This document shows positions 45,101 through 53,154 of a DNA stretch of 64,000 bases, piece by piece; position 1 is the first letter of the stretch; each line of letters opens with the position of its first letter. The notes below the pieces were generated by a model. That model saw only the letters and a list, made by a program, of their open reading frames with translations, was not told the DNA's origin and ran no database searches. The translations under genes and the position numbers were made by a program. Origin of the DNA: CAZTDD01 sp964612675 (GTDB taxonomy: Bacteria > Hinthialibacterota > Hinthialibacteria > Hinthialibacterales > JAKPRU01); assembly GCA_964612675.1 (NCBI GenBank), contig CAZTDD010000001.1:1-64000 (forward strand), given 5' to 3'.

Positions 45101-46156
45101 GCCGATTTCATACTCCAGGGACTCGATCCTGATCACCCCTACCGCACGTATGTCCAGGAGATCTTTCGTGCGGGGGAACGTGCCGCGTCATTGACAAGGC
45201 AACTGCTGGCGTTCAGCCGCCGACAGGTCCTCGAAACGAAGACCCTCGTTCTCAATGAGGTTGTTGCGAACATGGAGAAGATGCTCCGACGGCTGATAGG
45301 AGAAGATATTGAATTTAATACGATTCTTGATCGGAACCTTGGTTCCATTAAAGCGGATCCCGGACAGATTGAACAAGTCATCATGAATTTGGCTGTGAAT
45401 GCGCGGGACGCGATGCCGAATGGAGGCAGACTGGTTATCGAAACCTCGAATGTTGAGCTGGACGAGAGCTATGCTCAGCAGCGAATCGAAGTGGAACCGG
45501 GACCGTATGTCGTGCTGGCGATAACCGACACCGGCGTGGGTATGGACAAAGAGACACAGGCTCGTGTCTTCGAACCGTTCTTTACCACGAAAGAACAAGG
45601 AAAAGGAACCGGCTTGGGACTGGCGACTATTTACGGAATCGTGAAGCAAAGTGGAGGACACATTGCTGTATACAGCGAACCGGGACAGGGAACGACGTTC
45701 CGGGTTTACCTGCCACGGGTGGGTCAGTATCCGCTTCCCGACAAAAAGAAAAACGTCGAATCCCATTTAGGGGGGACGGAATCGATATTGGTTGTGGAAG
45801 ACGAAGAGGCTGTTCGGAAGCTGGTTTGCGATGTCCTCAGTCGCTCCGGCTACAAGATAGTCTCCGCATCCAACGGGGAAGACGCATTGCTTCTTGTTGA
45901 AAAGCATAACGGTCCGCTCGATCTTGTCCTGACTGACATGGTAATGCCAAAAATGGGCGGTCGGGATCTGGTCCAGCGTTTGACGGAGATCCGACCCGGC
46001 ATCAAATCCGTGTACATGTCCGGCTATACCACCGAAACCGTTGTGTCTAACGGTACGTTGGAGGCGGAAACGAATTACCTTCAGAAACCGTTCTCGCCCG
46101 AGGATGTTTTACAGATAGTCCGAAAGGCTCTTGACACACCGGCTGGGGAGAGTTGA
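42134..46156 (+). CDS. Giant hybrid histidine kinase: REC-PAS-PAS-GAF-PAS-PAS-PAS-HisKA-HATPase-REC
   Basis: 1340 residues from the ATG at 42134 (CAGGA upstream; an in-frame ATG at 42086 adds 16 residues without a match). Domain order: REC1 (acceptor Asp51 in VVISDVLMP); PAS1 from about 175; PAS2 from about 300 (MIHPKDRRMV); GAF about 450-595 (GVPIKSPEGTIGYIAADNL); PAS3-5 about 605-965; then the kinase with VAHDFNNLL, an H-box as in NtrB-like kinases, followed by MNLAVNARDAM, DTGVGM and GTGLGLATI; final REC2 with DLVLTDMVMP. No TM is seen, so the sensing is cytoplasmic. It has two receivers, one at each end. No regulator gene is next to it. Confidence 0.93.
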   Translation: MRILVADDSQENLLLLSSILQEVGYEVVTAKDGAEAFEKLALDDFDVVISDVLMPVIDGFQLCRAIRKNERLHTIPIILYASTYSDTTKEDRALQIGADRFLKTPTDSDRLVQAIRQVVQEPGPHGQDSDKPATGNDSPSIQLYSKEQARCPEEKSHRIEQKVEGYERLQKERTLLFNLSLDMLCIAAFDGYFKELNPAWTRTLGWSKTELLEKPWLHFVHPEDKQATVEAGNSLAEGKCLVQFENRYRCKDGSYKWISWTSSPTPEMRRIFAVARDVTEEKQKQEELDESRRMLSTLMSNLPGMAYRCLYDKPRTMKFLSDGCLSLTGYPASDMLDNSGISFADMIHPKDRRMVRDTIRTEIANKGSFELEYRIRTSADEEKWVWEKGRAILGEEEQILFLEGFISDITERRRAEEALHEKEQADRKYQRQLTVLHEVVATLSTCESFDDLCRSAVELACTRLGFERLGIWFLEGNHPATAVGSFGIDEQGHIRDERNIRLSLSENDRIQEIASGGLSFIKFEDQSLLDHRGDPVGHGENVGVPIKSPEGTIGYIAADNLFSGNPFSSRQCELLALFGSAFGHLCVIRRAEDALTQTAGELRELFDNAPIAYHEIDTEGYILRVNRTELDMLGYSEAEMVGRPAWVFLSDREAARRQTLAKLSGAMPPSRGDERVYLGKDGSLLYVLLEDRILRDAEARITGLRTTMQDITERKQAEEEIESTAKFPEENPNPVLRINKDGVLIYVNWPAGVFLEAWECAVGDCVPEEIRRIVDEAILSNRPSEIEVDVGSISYAVTFAPISEAGYVNLYGRDVTEQKRATQALENSERMYRNAIEVGNAAVYYQNYITSEYEFVSDAIYSLIGYSPAEFTPALWKSITRDRNLLGDLAELSLENAIEKARSGEGVSWRADYLIETRDGEHRWIANSAVQVRDDEGTIVGSLGILQDITERKRLQEELLQSQKMEAVGRLAGGVAHDFNNLLLVINGYADFILQGLDPDHPYRTYVQEIFRAGERAASLTRQLLAFSRRQVLETKTLVLNEVVANMEKMLRRLIGEDIEFNTILDRNLGSIKADPGQIEQVIMNLAVNARDAMPNGGRLVIETSNVELDESYAQQRIEVEPGPYVVLAITDTGVGMDKETQARVFEPFFTTKEQGKGTGLGLATIYGIVKQSGGHIAVYSEPGQGTTFRVYLPRVGQYPLPDKKKNVESHLGGTESILVVEDEEAVRKLVCDVLSRSGYKIVSASNGEDALLLVEKHNGPLDLVLTDMVMPKMGGRDLVQRLTEIRPGIKSVYMSGYTTETVVSNGTLEAETNYLQKPFSPEDVLQIVRKALDTPAGES

Positions 46157-46274
46157 CAGACCTTCTGCCTGGGCGTAGGAGATTATCGAGAGGACACTGG
46201 GGGGTCTTGATGTGCTCGGAGGCATTGATGTTAACCATTCTTTAGAGAGGGCGGTTGACAGGAGGGGTGAATAT

Positions 46275-46305
46275 AGTATCCTCCTATTAGTTATTATTCT
46301 TATCT
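46275..46305. promoter_or_regulatory. AT-rich candidate Fur/PerR operator before the regulator gene
   Basis: The region 46284-46305 (attagttattattcttatct) is much more AT-rich than its surroundings. It partly resembles the TTATAAT-N-ATTATAA pattern of PerR boxes, but the right half is poor. Autoregulation of such a regulator is common, and rubrerythrin and the small rubredoxin-like gene follow. Confidence 0.28.
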
Positions 46306-46313
46306 AAGAAAGA

Positions 46314-46772
46314 ATGGTTTTGACGGTCGTGCCAGAGAGCGAACTTGAAAACCGTGTGCGAGAGTTTTGGGACGCCTGTAGGGCGGCCGGATTGCGAATC
46401 ACTCCGCAACGCACGGAGATTTTCCGCGAACTCGTTCAAACCGACGAGCACCCGGATGCCGAGTCGGTACATAACCGTATCCGTGATCGTATGCCGAATG
46501 TATCGCTGGATACGGTTTATCGGACTTTGGCTTTGCTTGAGGAATACGGTTTGATCCGCAAAGTCGAAGTATTCAGCGAACGTCTGCGATACGATCCCAA
46601 CATGAAACAGCACCATCATTTTGTCTGTAGCCGATGCGGTGCCATTTACGATATTCATGACCGCAAACTCAATCGTGTACAACCGTCCCCGAAAACGCCC
46701 ATTGGTGGTGAAGTCGAATCCGTGCACGTGCAGTTCCGGGGAATATGCTCAAAATGTAAATCACGTTCATAA
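46314..46772 (+). CDS. Fur-family transcriptional regulator (PerR-like)
   Basis: 152 residues. Winged helix with GLRITPQRTEIFREL, then SLDTVYRTLALLEE (recognition helix), a metal-binding HHHFVCSRCG, and a CSKC pair at the end for the structural zinc. The N-terminal VREFWDACRAAGLRIT is Fur-like. The close link with rubrerythrin suggests a PerR-like peroxide or iron response, which is inference. The rubrerythrin start lies only 48 bases after the stop, so the two are likely in one transcript. Confidence 0.9.
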   Translation: MVLTVVPESELENRVREFWDACRAAGLRITPQRTEIFRELVQTDEHPDAESVHNRIRDRMPNVSLDTVYRTLALLEEYGLIRKVEVFSERLRYDPNMKQHHHFVCSRCGAIYDIHDRKLNRVQPSPKTPIGGEVESVHVQFRGICSKCKSRS

Positions 46773-46820
46773 ATGAGTTTTTTCGCCGATTTTCTATTAT
46801 CGAAGAAAGGAGACACTAGA

Positions 46821-47321
46821 ATGGCGACGAAAGACAATCTGGAGGCGGCTTTTGCAGGAGAAAGCCAGGCGAACCGCAAGTATTTGGCATTTGCCAAAAA
46901 GGCGGAGAATGAGGGATTTGCACAGGTAGCGAAGTTGTTCCGCGCTGCGGCGGAGGCGGAGACGGTTCACGCACACGCGCATTTTCGCGTAATGGGCGGG
47001 ATCCAGGGAACTGCTGAGAATTTGGAAGATGCGATCTCAGGCGAAGGATATGAGTATCAGCAGATGTATCCTGAGTTTCTCGCCGAAGCGAAAAATGAGG
47101 GGAACAAGGCTGCTGAGGTGTCGTTCAAAAACGCGCTGGCTGTTGAGGAGATTCATCACGGTCTGTATTCGAAAGCTCTCGAATCTGTGAAAAGCGGCAA
47201 TGATCTGCCTGCGGCAACCGTTCACGTATGCGATATTTGCGGCAATACGGTTTTTGGAGACGCTCCCGATAAATGCGACGTCTGCGGCGCACCGAAAGAA
47301 CGGTTTTTTGAAGTGGCGTAA
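46821..47321 (+). CDS. rbr: Rubrerythrin
   Basis: 166 residues from the ATG at 46821, chosen for the AAAGGAG ten bases before; the in-frame ATG at 46773 adds 16 unmatched residues. Ferritin-like diiron part: ESQANRKYLAF, EAETVHAHAHF, LAEAKNEGNKAAE, AVEEIHHGLYSKAL. The rubredoxin part at the end has two CxxC pairs (CDICGNTVFG, CDVCGAPKERFF). It reduces hydrogen peroxide with electrons from a rubredoxin or NADH-linked reductase, mainly in anaerobes or microaerobes. It lies between the PerR-like regulator and the tiny rubredoxin-like gene. Confidence 0.95.
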   Translation: MATKDNLEAAFAGESQANRKYLAFAKKAENEGFAQVAKLFRAAAEAETVHAHAHFRVMGGIQGTAENLEDAISGEGYEYQQMYPEFLAEAKNEGNKAAEVSFKNALAVEEIHHGLYSKALESVKSGNDLPAATVHVCDICGNTVFGDAPDKCDVCGAPKERFFEVA

Positions 47322-47371
47322 GAGCGGGGTTCTGATATATCGAATCTCCGATTGTGAAAGGAAGCAACAAG

Positions 47372-47506
47372 ATGGTCGAGAACGGCACCACAGCATGGCG
47401 ATGTACGGTTTGCGGTTATGTCCACCGAGGATCGGATCCACCCGACTTTTGCCCTGTTTGCGGTGCCGGTTCGACGGCCCAGGCCATCCGAGAACATCTC
47501 GCATAA
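47372..47506 (+). CDS. Small rubredoxin-like protein
   Basis: 44 residues. Two CxxC pairs: WRCTVCGYVHRGSDPP and DFCPVCGAGS. This is a minimal rubredoxin-like iron site: shorter than normal rubredoxin (about 52) and with the second pair only 15 residues after the first. An AAAGGAAG site stands 7 to 14 bases before the ATG. It follows rubrerythrin by 50 bases on the same strand, so it may pass electrons to the rubrerythrin; function inferred. It is easily missed because of its length. Confidence 0.78.
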   Translation: MVENGTTAWRCTVCGYVHRGSDPPDFCPVCGAGSTAQAIREHLA

Positions 47507-47706
47507 TGAAGATCTCTCTACTTCCCGCCTTTCCATGCCCCCGCCCAAAAAACCCTATAGGGGCACGGATAGTTTTGTGTTCGATCCACCGACATTGGCC
47601 TCATCTTATGGTTGTGCTTAAATGTCTCTCCATATAGCACGTCTGAGAAACAAGCCCGGTTGTTTTTATTTCTGACTAGGGTACGTGCCAAAGAAGAGGG
47701 AATTCG

Positions 47707-50289
47707 ATGACAATGAACAACATACGACTCCCCATTTTTGCCATCATCGCGATCGTGTTAGCGACTCCCTGTAACGGGTTGTGTGAAACGCACGACAAAA
47801 CAGTCTTAGTCGAGAGTTTTGAATCGGATTTCTCGGCTGACAGATGGACATTCTCGAACGGTCCCGAATTTCCCGGTGCGGAAGGGAATTTCGCCAGAAG
47901 CGCAACAAACGGTCGAAAGAGCGAATATTGCGGTGCATTGTCCTTCAATTTCGAAGATGGAGGAAACTACGTTTCGGCTACCGTCGACGTATCCGCTCAA
48001 ACGTCAAATACCAATGGTTCCGGTTTCGCGGGCCTGCGCCTGGATATCAAGCGTCCTGTGGGAAATTCGGTCGTGTTCCGCTATACGGATCAAACAGGCC
48101 AGGTCCTGCAAAAACGGGTTGAATGTACAGCTGGGACCTGGACGTCGGTCACTGTGCCGTTTTCTCACTGGCAGAACCACTGGGGCGGCGAGAACGACGG
48201 TCGGGTGCACGGCGCACCCAAGCAGTTGGGAATATTGATAGAAAACGGTGAACAAAAAAAGGGAGAGTTACTTTTTGATAATTTGAGATTGATTGCCGGA
48301 TCGACGGAGGATCTTTTCGTCCATGTTTCATATACTCCTTACACCTTCGATGGTTCGGAGGAGTGGCGGCTGACCTCGAAGGGCGACAGGGGCAAGAGTC
48401 ATTTCAAAGAACAGAAGTGGCACCTCGATTTCACCTCCGGCGCCGATTGGCTGGGCCTCCGTGTGCCCGACCGGGTTCTTCTCGGTAATGTGGAAAGAAT
48501 CCGGTTGCGCGTGAGAGGTTCGGCGAAGGGGCATCCCGTCCACATTTATCTACGTACGCATTTCATGACTTTTCACAAAACCATAGGCGAGTTTTCGGCA
48601 GACGGCGTTCAGGAACTGGTCACTGAAGGACCGCCCGGGAACGGTTGGAAATGGTATGGAGGGGAAAATGATGGAAAACTCCACGGTCCCTTGCGGTTTG
48701 CGGAGATCCGAATCGAACGGAACGGCAAATTTGATCAATGCGAATTGAAAATGGAAGAGGTTTCTCTGGATGTCAATTGTCTTCCGCAGAAACGATGTGT
48801 GATGACCGGGGAAGTAAAGGAACTATCGGGAGAAAGTCACTTTGTAGCGACTATCCGGGCGCTCAGCGAGAAACCGCTCCATGGAGAGATTCATTGGACA
48901 CTTCGCAACTGGGACCAACAAACGGTCGAAAACGGCAATGAGAGAATCATCCTTTTACCATCTGCGAAACCGACGGAGGTTTTGGTCCCACTGCCCTCGG
49001 TAGACAACAACACGAATTTCGTCGAGGCCGACTTCCGTTTGGATGTTCCCGGTCAAGATGTGCCCAACGTCCAGCCGTGTTGGATGCGTCCTCATGAGGC
49101 TCATGGTGACTCTAAGATCGTTCCGGATTCTCCGTTCGGGATGGGACTGTATTTGTACCGGTACGGTAGCGATCCCGAAGGACTTGCGGAAATGGAAAGA
49201 GCGGCCCAAATGGCGCGCGACGCCGGTGTCAAATGGTCCCGCGAAGAATTTGCCTGGGCCAGAATTGAACCGAAAGAGGGAGAATACAATTGGGATTTTT
49301 ACGACCATGTAGTCGAGTGTGCAAAACGAAATGGGATTCAGGTCTACGCCATTGTCGCTTACTGGACCTATTGGACTGAACAGTATACGGACAAAGGGAT
49401 TGCGGACTACGTTAATTATGTCAGAGCCTTGGTGAATCGTTACCGGGATGACATTCATCAGTGGGAAATCTGGAACGAGCCGAACATCTTTTTCTGGCAG
49501 GGACCGAAAGATAAATATGCTGAATTATTGATTCAGAGCTACGCGGCGATCAAGGAAATCGACCCAAGTGCCGAGGTGCTTGGAATATCGACAGCGGGAA
49601 TCGACACTGAATTCATCGAACGCATGCTCGATTTGAATACCCCTTTCGATGTGTTGACGATACATCCTTACCGAAAAACTTTGGATGATCTTGGATTTAT
49701 AAAAGAATTACGCAATGTTTCGGATTTGGTCAAAAAAGCGGATGGGACGCGACGGCCGGTTTGGATTACGGAAATGGGATGGCCCACCTATACGCCGCAC
49801 AATGCTCTGGACCAGAGTTTTCGTCCTACGAGTCTTCGGAACCAGGCGGAACTGATCGCGAGAACCTATTTATGCTCCATTGTCTCGGGAATTGAGCCGC
49901 GCACGTTCTGGTACAATTTTCGGAACGATGGATACGATCCGATTTATTTTGAACACAATATGGGAATTGTAACCCGCGATTTTCAACCCAAACCGGCATA
50001 TCATACATACTCGGTTCTCGCAAAAGTCCTCAAGCGAAAGAAACTCGATAGACGTGTTGAACTCCCGGGCGGGGTACTCGCGTTCCGTTTCTTAGCGGAG
50101 GAAGCCGGCGAGAACGACGTCATCGCGTTGTGGCATCCGAAGGAAAATGCTGTTGTCTCCTTGCCCATTGACGCCGACCGTGTGACAATTCTCAACGCAG
50201 TAGGAGAGAGCAAAGAAAGGGCCGTGAAAAACGGTACGGTTGAGATTACCCTGCGGGAAGGCGCAGCTGTGTATGTGTCGGTCCCGTGA
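47707..50289 (+). CDS. Secreted multi-domain glycoside hydrolase (clan A, GH39-like)
   Basis: 860 residues. Signal peptide (MTMNNIRLPIFAIIAIVLAT ... CNGLC). Two beta-sandwich carbohydrate-binding-like modules (about 30-195 and about 205-360) precede the catalytic barrel (about 470-790). Acid/base Glu in HQWEIWNEPNIF (about residue 589), nucleophile Glu in PVWITEMGWPTY (about residue 688). These two motifs fit the retaining 4/7 superfamily. Likely cleaves beta-linked or uronic-type polysaccharide outside the cell. GAGGG precedes the ATG. The upstream 200 bases contain a weak hairpin followed by Ts (47648-47670). Confidence 0.85.
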   Translation: MTMNNIRLPIFAIIAIVLATPCNGLCETHDKTVLVESFESDFSADRWTFSNGPEFPGAEGNFARSATNGRKSEYCGALSFNFEDGGNYVSATVDVSAQTSNTNGSGFAGLRLDIKRPVGNSVVFRYTDQTGQVLQKRVECTAGTWTSVTVPFSHWQNHWGGENDGRVHGAPKQLGILIENGEQKKGELLFDNLRLIAGSTEDLFVHVSYTPYTFDGSEEWRLTSKGDRGKSHFKEQKWHLDFTSGADWLGLRVPDRVLLGNVERIRLRVRGSAKGHPVHIYLRTHFMTFHKTIGEFSADGVQELVTEGPPGNGWKWYGGENDGKLHGPLRFAEIRIERNGKFDQCELKMEEVSLDVNCLPQKRCVMTGEVKELSGESHFVATIRALSEKPLHGEIHWTLRNWDQQTVENGNERIILLPSAKPTEVLVPLPSVDNNTNFVEADFRLDVPGQDVPNVQPCWMRPHEAHGDSKIVPDSPFGMGLYLYRYGSDPEGLAEMERAAQMARDAGVKWSREEFAWARIEPKEGEYNWDFYDHVVECAKRNGIQVYAIVAYWTYWTEQYTDKGIADYVNYVRALVNRYRDDIHQWEIWNEPNIFFWQGPKDKYAELLIQSYAAIKEIDPSAEVLGISTAGIDTEFIERMLDLNTPFDVLTIHPYRKTLDDLGFIKELRNVSDLVKKADGTRRPVWITEMGWPTYTPHNALDQSFRPTSLRNQAELIARTYLCSIVSGIEPRTFWYNFRNDGYDPIYFEHNMGIVTRDFQPKPAYHTYSVLAKVLKRKKLDRRVELPGGVLAFRFLAEEAGENDVIALWHPKENAVVSLPIDADRVTILNAVGESKERAVKNGTVEITLREGAAVYVSVP

Positions 50290-50330
50290 CCCAATCGAAA
50301 ATTCCTGACTAAAAAAAGGAGAACAAGACA

Positions 50331-51110
50331 ATGATGCGACGAGAATTTCTGGCAACCTCTTCGTTGGCCGCGACCGCCGTCGTTCCCGGCGCGATGGCAG
50401 CGGGAACCGAACAGCAGTATCTCGAGTTACGGGAATACCACATGCTTCTGGGCGATAAACAGGGGAGGCTGCACGATTTCTTGCGCGATGCGGCCATTCC
50501 CGCCTTGAACCGACTCGGGATCAACCCGGTGGGTGTGTTCCGGCTCCAGTTCGGCCAAAGCCGCCCGACACTTTACGTCCTTCTACCTCATCCATCGTTC
50601 GAATCCGTCGTGACGCTTCATGACCGGCTGGCCGCCGATGATGAGTTCACACGGGCGGGGAGTGAGTTCCTGGATGTTCCATTATCGGATCCCGCGTATG
50701 TCCGCATGGAGAATTCTCTCATGCTCGCATTCAAAGATATGCCGAAAGTAGAAATTCCCGGCGCAGTCAAAGGTAAACGGTCACGTATTTTTGAACTTAG
50801 GACGTACGAGAGCCACAGTGTGAAAGCGGCGAAGAAGAAAGTCGAGATGTTCAACGAGGGAGGCGAAATTGCGATTTTCCGGAAGACTGGACTGCATCCC
50901 GTGTTTTTCGGCGAGTCGATTATCGGTCGACAGTTGCCGAATCTGACATATATGCTTGCATTTGAAAACATGGATCAGCGCTACGAGAACTGGAGTACCT
51001 TTGTGAAACATCCGGATTGGAAAGAATTGAGCGCCGATCCTCAGTATAAAGACACGGTATCCAATATTTCTGACCTGATTCTCAGGCCGACAGGTTATTC
51101 TCAAATATGA
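50331..51110 (+). CDS. NIPSNAP-family protein with a Tat-like leader
   Basis: 259 residues. MMRREFLATSSLAATAVVPGAMAAG is a twin-arginine-type leader. Two NIPSNAP-like ferredoxin-fold repeats follow: YLELREYHMLLGDKQG, and later RIFELRTYESHSVKAAKKK. The function of this family in bacteria is not well known. The spacing (36 bases to the fusion gene downstream) and the same strand suggest one transcript with the glycoside hydrolase and the fusion protein. Confidence 0.85.
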   Translation: MMRREFLATSSLAATAVVPGAMAAGTEQQYLELREYHMLLGDKQGRLHDFLRDAAIPALNRLGINPVGVFRLQFGQSRPTLYVLLPHPSFESVVTLHDRLAADDEFTRAGSEFLDVPLSDPAYVRMENSLMLAFKDMPKVEIPGAVKGKRSRIFELRTYESHSVKAAKKKVEMFNEGGEIAIFRKTGLHPVFFGESIIGRQLPNLTYMLAFENMDQRYENWSTFVKHPDWKELSADPQYKDTVSNISDLILRPTGYSQI

Positions 51111-51145
51111 CGAAACCGCCTAGTATGCGGTAAGGAGTTTGTTTT

Positions 51146-53038
51146 ATGCGTCGATTTGTTTTGAGTGTTGTTCTTGTTTCCATTTCGGTTGGGCTTGTTT
51201 TTTCGGCTAGTGTGGAGGAAGTCGCGCCGGGCGTATTCTTTCGTGTGGAAGACAAAGGGTGCAACAACGGGTGGATTGTCTTCGAAGACTATGTCTTGGT
51301 AATTGACGCGAATTTTCCCAATGTTGTTAAGGAAGTGATCGGCGACATCCGGAAAACAACGGATAAACCGATTCGTTTTGTTCTGGACACCCATCATCAC
51401 GGCGACCATGCGCTGGGGAATTGTGTTTTTTCCGAACATGGAGCTACGATTATCGCCCAGCGTGACTGTGCGGATATTCTGCGAAGTCCGGAATTGATCC
51501 AGTCGTTCGAAAACTGGACACGCGGCAAACCGGAATATAGAGATGTCAGTCCGTGCTCGCCGACTTTGACATTCAACGACCGATTGGTTTTCGATGACGG
51601 CAACCGCCGCGTCGAGATTGTCCACACCGGCCATGCGCACACCGCTGGCGATACGGTAGCCTATTTACCCGGGGAAAAAATCCTTTTCACCGGCGATTTT
51701 TGTGTTAACGGTGCATTCAACTATCTCGGCGAAGCGTACACCGAGAACTGGATTGAAAGACTGACGGATATCCAGGGGTGGGACGTCAAAACCGTCTGTC
51801 CGGGTCATGGAGACACAGCCGGCAAAGAGTTGCTCGAAACACAGAAGCAGTGTTTTATCCAGCTTCGAGAGCAGGTGGAGGAGTGCGTCAAGCAAGGCAA
51901 AAGTCTCGATGAGACTATCAAGACCATCGATATTCCCATGTACAAGGAGTGGACCGGCGTCGACCCAAGAGACCGAAATATCGAGCACGTCTATAGAGAG
52001 GCGACCGGTCTCATCACTCCCTGGGAAATCGCCAAACTCGACTTGCACGCAGGGCCTTCGCCCACGAAAGACTCGCCCGGCTGGTCTCCTCCCAAGAAAA
52101 TCCTTGTTCAAAACATGAACAAAGAACGATTGGCGAATCTCCGGTTGTTGGCTCCGAACGTCGAGTTTGTTTCTGTGTCGAATGACAGAGATGTCGCAGC
52201 GCATATTGAGAACGCGGACGCGATTAACCGCGCGATTCGTCCGGAACACCTTCGAAAGACGAAAAATCTACGATGGGTCCATTCGCGGACGGCGGGGGTC
52301 GAGCGATATCTGTTCGATGAATTCATCGAGAGCGATGTTGTGCTTACGAACGCGCAGGGCATGTACGGTCCCGCAATGGCCGAGCATGTACTTGGGATGA
52401 TCTTAATGTTTACGAAGGCGTTGGCAAAACAACACGAACGCAAACTGGAAGCACGCTGGGGGCAGGACCGGAGTCAGCCGGTGAACGATCTCGCAGGTCG
52501 TACGATGTTGATCTTGGGTCTCGGTGGTATAGGCAAACAGGTTGCGCAGCGGGCGGCGGGTTTTGAGATGGTCATTCTCGCTATCGATCCACAGGATATT
52601 GAGAAGCCCGATCATGTGCGCGCAATTTATCCGCCCAGCGAACTCGACCGGTTGTTGCCCCAGGCGGACGTCGTCGTCTCAACAGTTCCGCACACGGAAC
52701 ATACGCATCGCTATTTCGGGAAAAAACAATTCGACTTAATGAAACCGACCGCGTACTTCATCAATGTGGGACGTGGCAAAACCGTGGTTCAGGAAGAACT
52801 GATTGAAGCGCTGAAACATGGATCGATTGCCGGTGCAGGGTTGGATGTAACCGATCCCGAACCGCTTCCGGCGGACCATCCTTTGTGGAAATTGGACAAC
52901 GTTGTGATTACACCTCACATGTCCGGACGGACAGCCGAGAGTTTTCATCGGGGTTGGTTGTTGTTTCGGGAAAATGTCCGGCGTTTTGTTGCAGGTGAAC
53001 CGCTCCTGAACGTTGTGAATAAGAAGGCCGGATATTGA
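51146..53038 (+). CDS. Metallo-beta-lactamase fold fused to a D-2-hydroxyacid dehydrogenase, with a signal peptide
   Basis: 630 residues in one open frame. N-terminal signal peptide (RRFVLSVVLVSISVGLVFSA). Residues about 25-240 are a metallo-beta-lactamase-fold hydrolase: metal motif THHHGDH (about residue 82), HTGHAHTAGD, and CPGHGD. After a linker (about 245-310), residues about 310-630 are a D-isomer specific 2-hydroxyacid dehydrogenase: GLGGIGKQVAQRAA (NAD site), NVGRGKTVV (catalytic Arg), DVTDPEPLP (catalytic Glu), and ITPHMSGRTA (catalytic His). Both halves keep their active-site residues. A thioester or ester hydrolase plus a hydroxyacid or keto-acid reductase in one chain suggests channelling, e.g. 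of a glyoxalase-type product; inference. An NAD enzyme behind a signal peptide is hard to explain, unless the leader is a membrane anchor with the domains inside. Confidence 0.88.
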   Translation: MRRFVLSVVLVSISVGLVFSASVEEVAPGVFFRVEDKGCNNGWIVFEDYVLVIDANFPNVVKEVIGDIRKTTDKPIRFVLDTHHHGDHALGNCVFSEHGATIIAQRDCADILRSPELIQSFENWTRGKPEYRDVSPCSPTLTFNDRLVFDDGNRRVEIVHTGHAHTAGDTVAYLPGEKILFTGDFCVNGAFNYLGEAYTENWIERLTDIQGWDVKTVCPGHGDTAGKELLETQKQCFIQLREQVEECVKQGKSLDETIKTIDIPMYKEWTGVDPRDRNIEHVYREATGLITPWEIAKLDLHAGPSPTKDSPGWSPPKKILVQNMNKERLANLRLLAPNVEFVSVSNDRDVAAHIENADAINRAIRPEHLRKTKNLRWVHSRTAGVERYLFDEFIESDVVLTNAQGMYGPAMAEHVLGMILMFTKALAKQHERKLEARWGQDRSQPVNDLAGRTMLILGLGGIGKQVAQRAAGFEMVILAIDPQDIEKPDHVRAIYPPSELDRLLPQADVVVSTVPHTEHTHRYFGKKQFDLMKPTAYFINVGRGKTVVQEELIEALKHGSIAGAGLDVTDPEPLPADHPLWKLDNVVITPHMSGRTAESFHRGWLLFRENVRRFVAGEPLLNVVNKKAGY

Positions 53039-53059
53039 TTCGCACTGCAAAAACAGACA

Positions 53060-53131
53060 GGGAGGGCGAATCTCCTGATGAGCCGTCTTATTATTTCATT
53101 GCTGACGGCTCGGCGGGAGCCTCGCCCTCCC
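53060..53131. terminator. Large imperfect stem-loop between convergent genes
   Basis: Arms 53060-53087 (gggagggcgaatctcctg...) and 53104-53131 (...gagcctcgccctccc) pair over 28 bases with about six mismatches and a 16-base loop. It lies between the fusion gene and the iron dehydrogenase, which face each other, so a two-way terminator or a REP-like repeat is likely. Confidence 0.6.
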
Positions 53132-53154
53132 GGAAAGAATAATTTCGGCGATTT

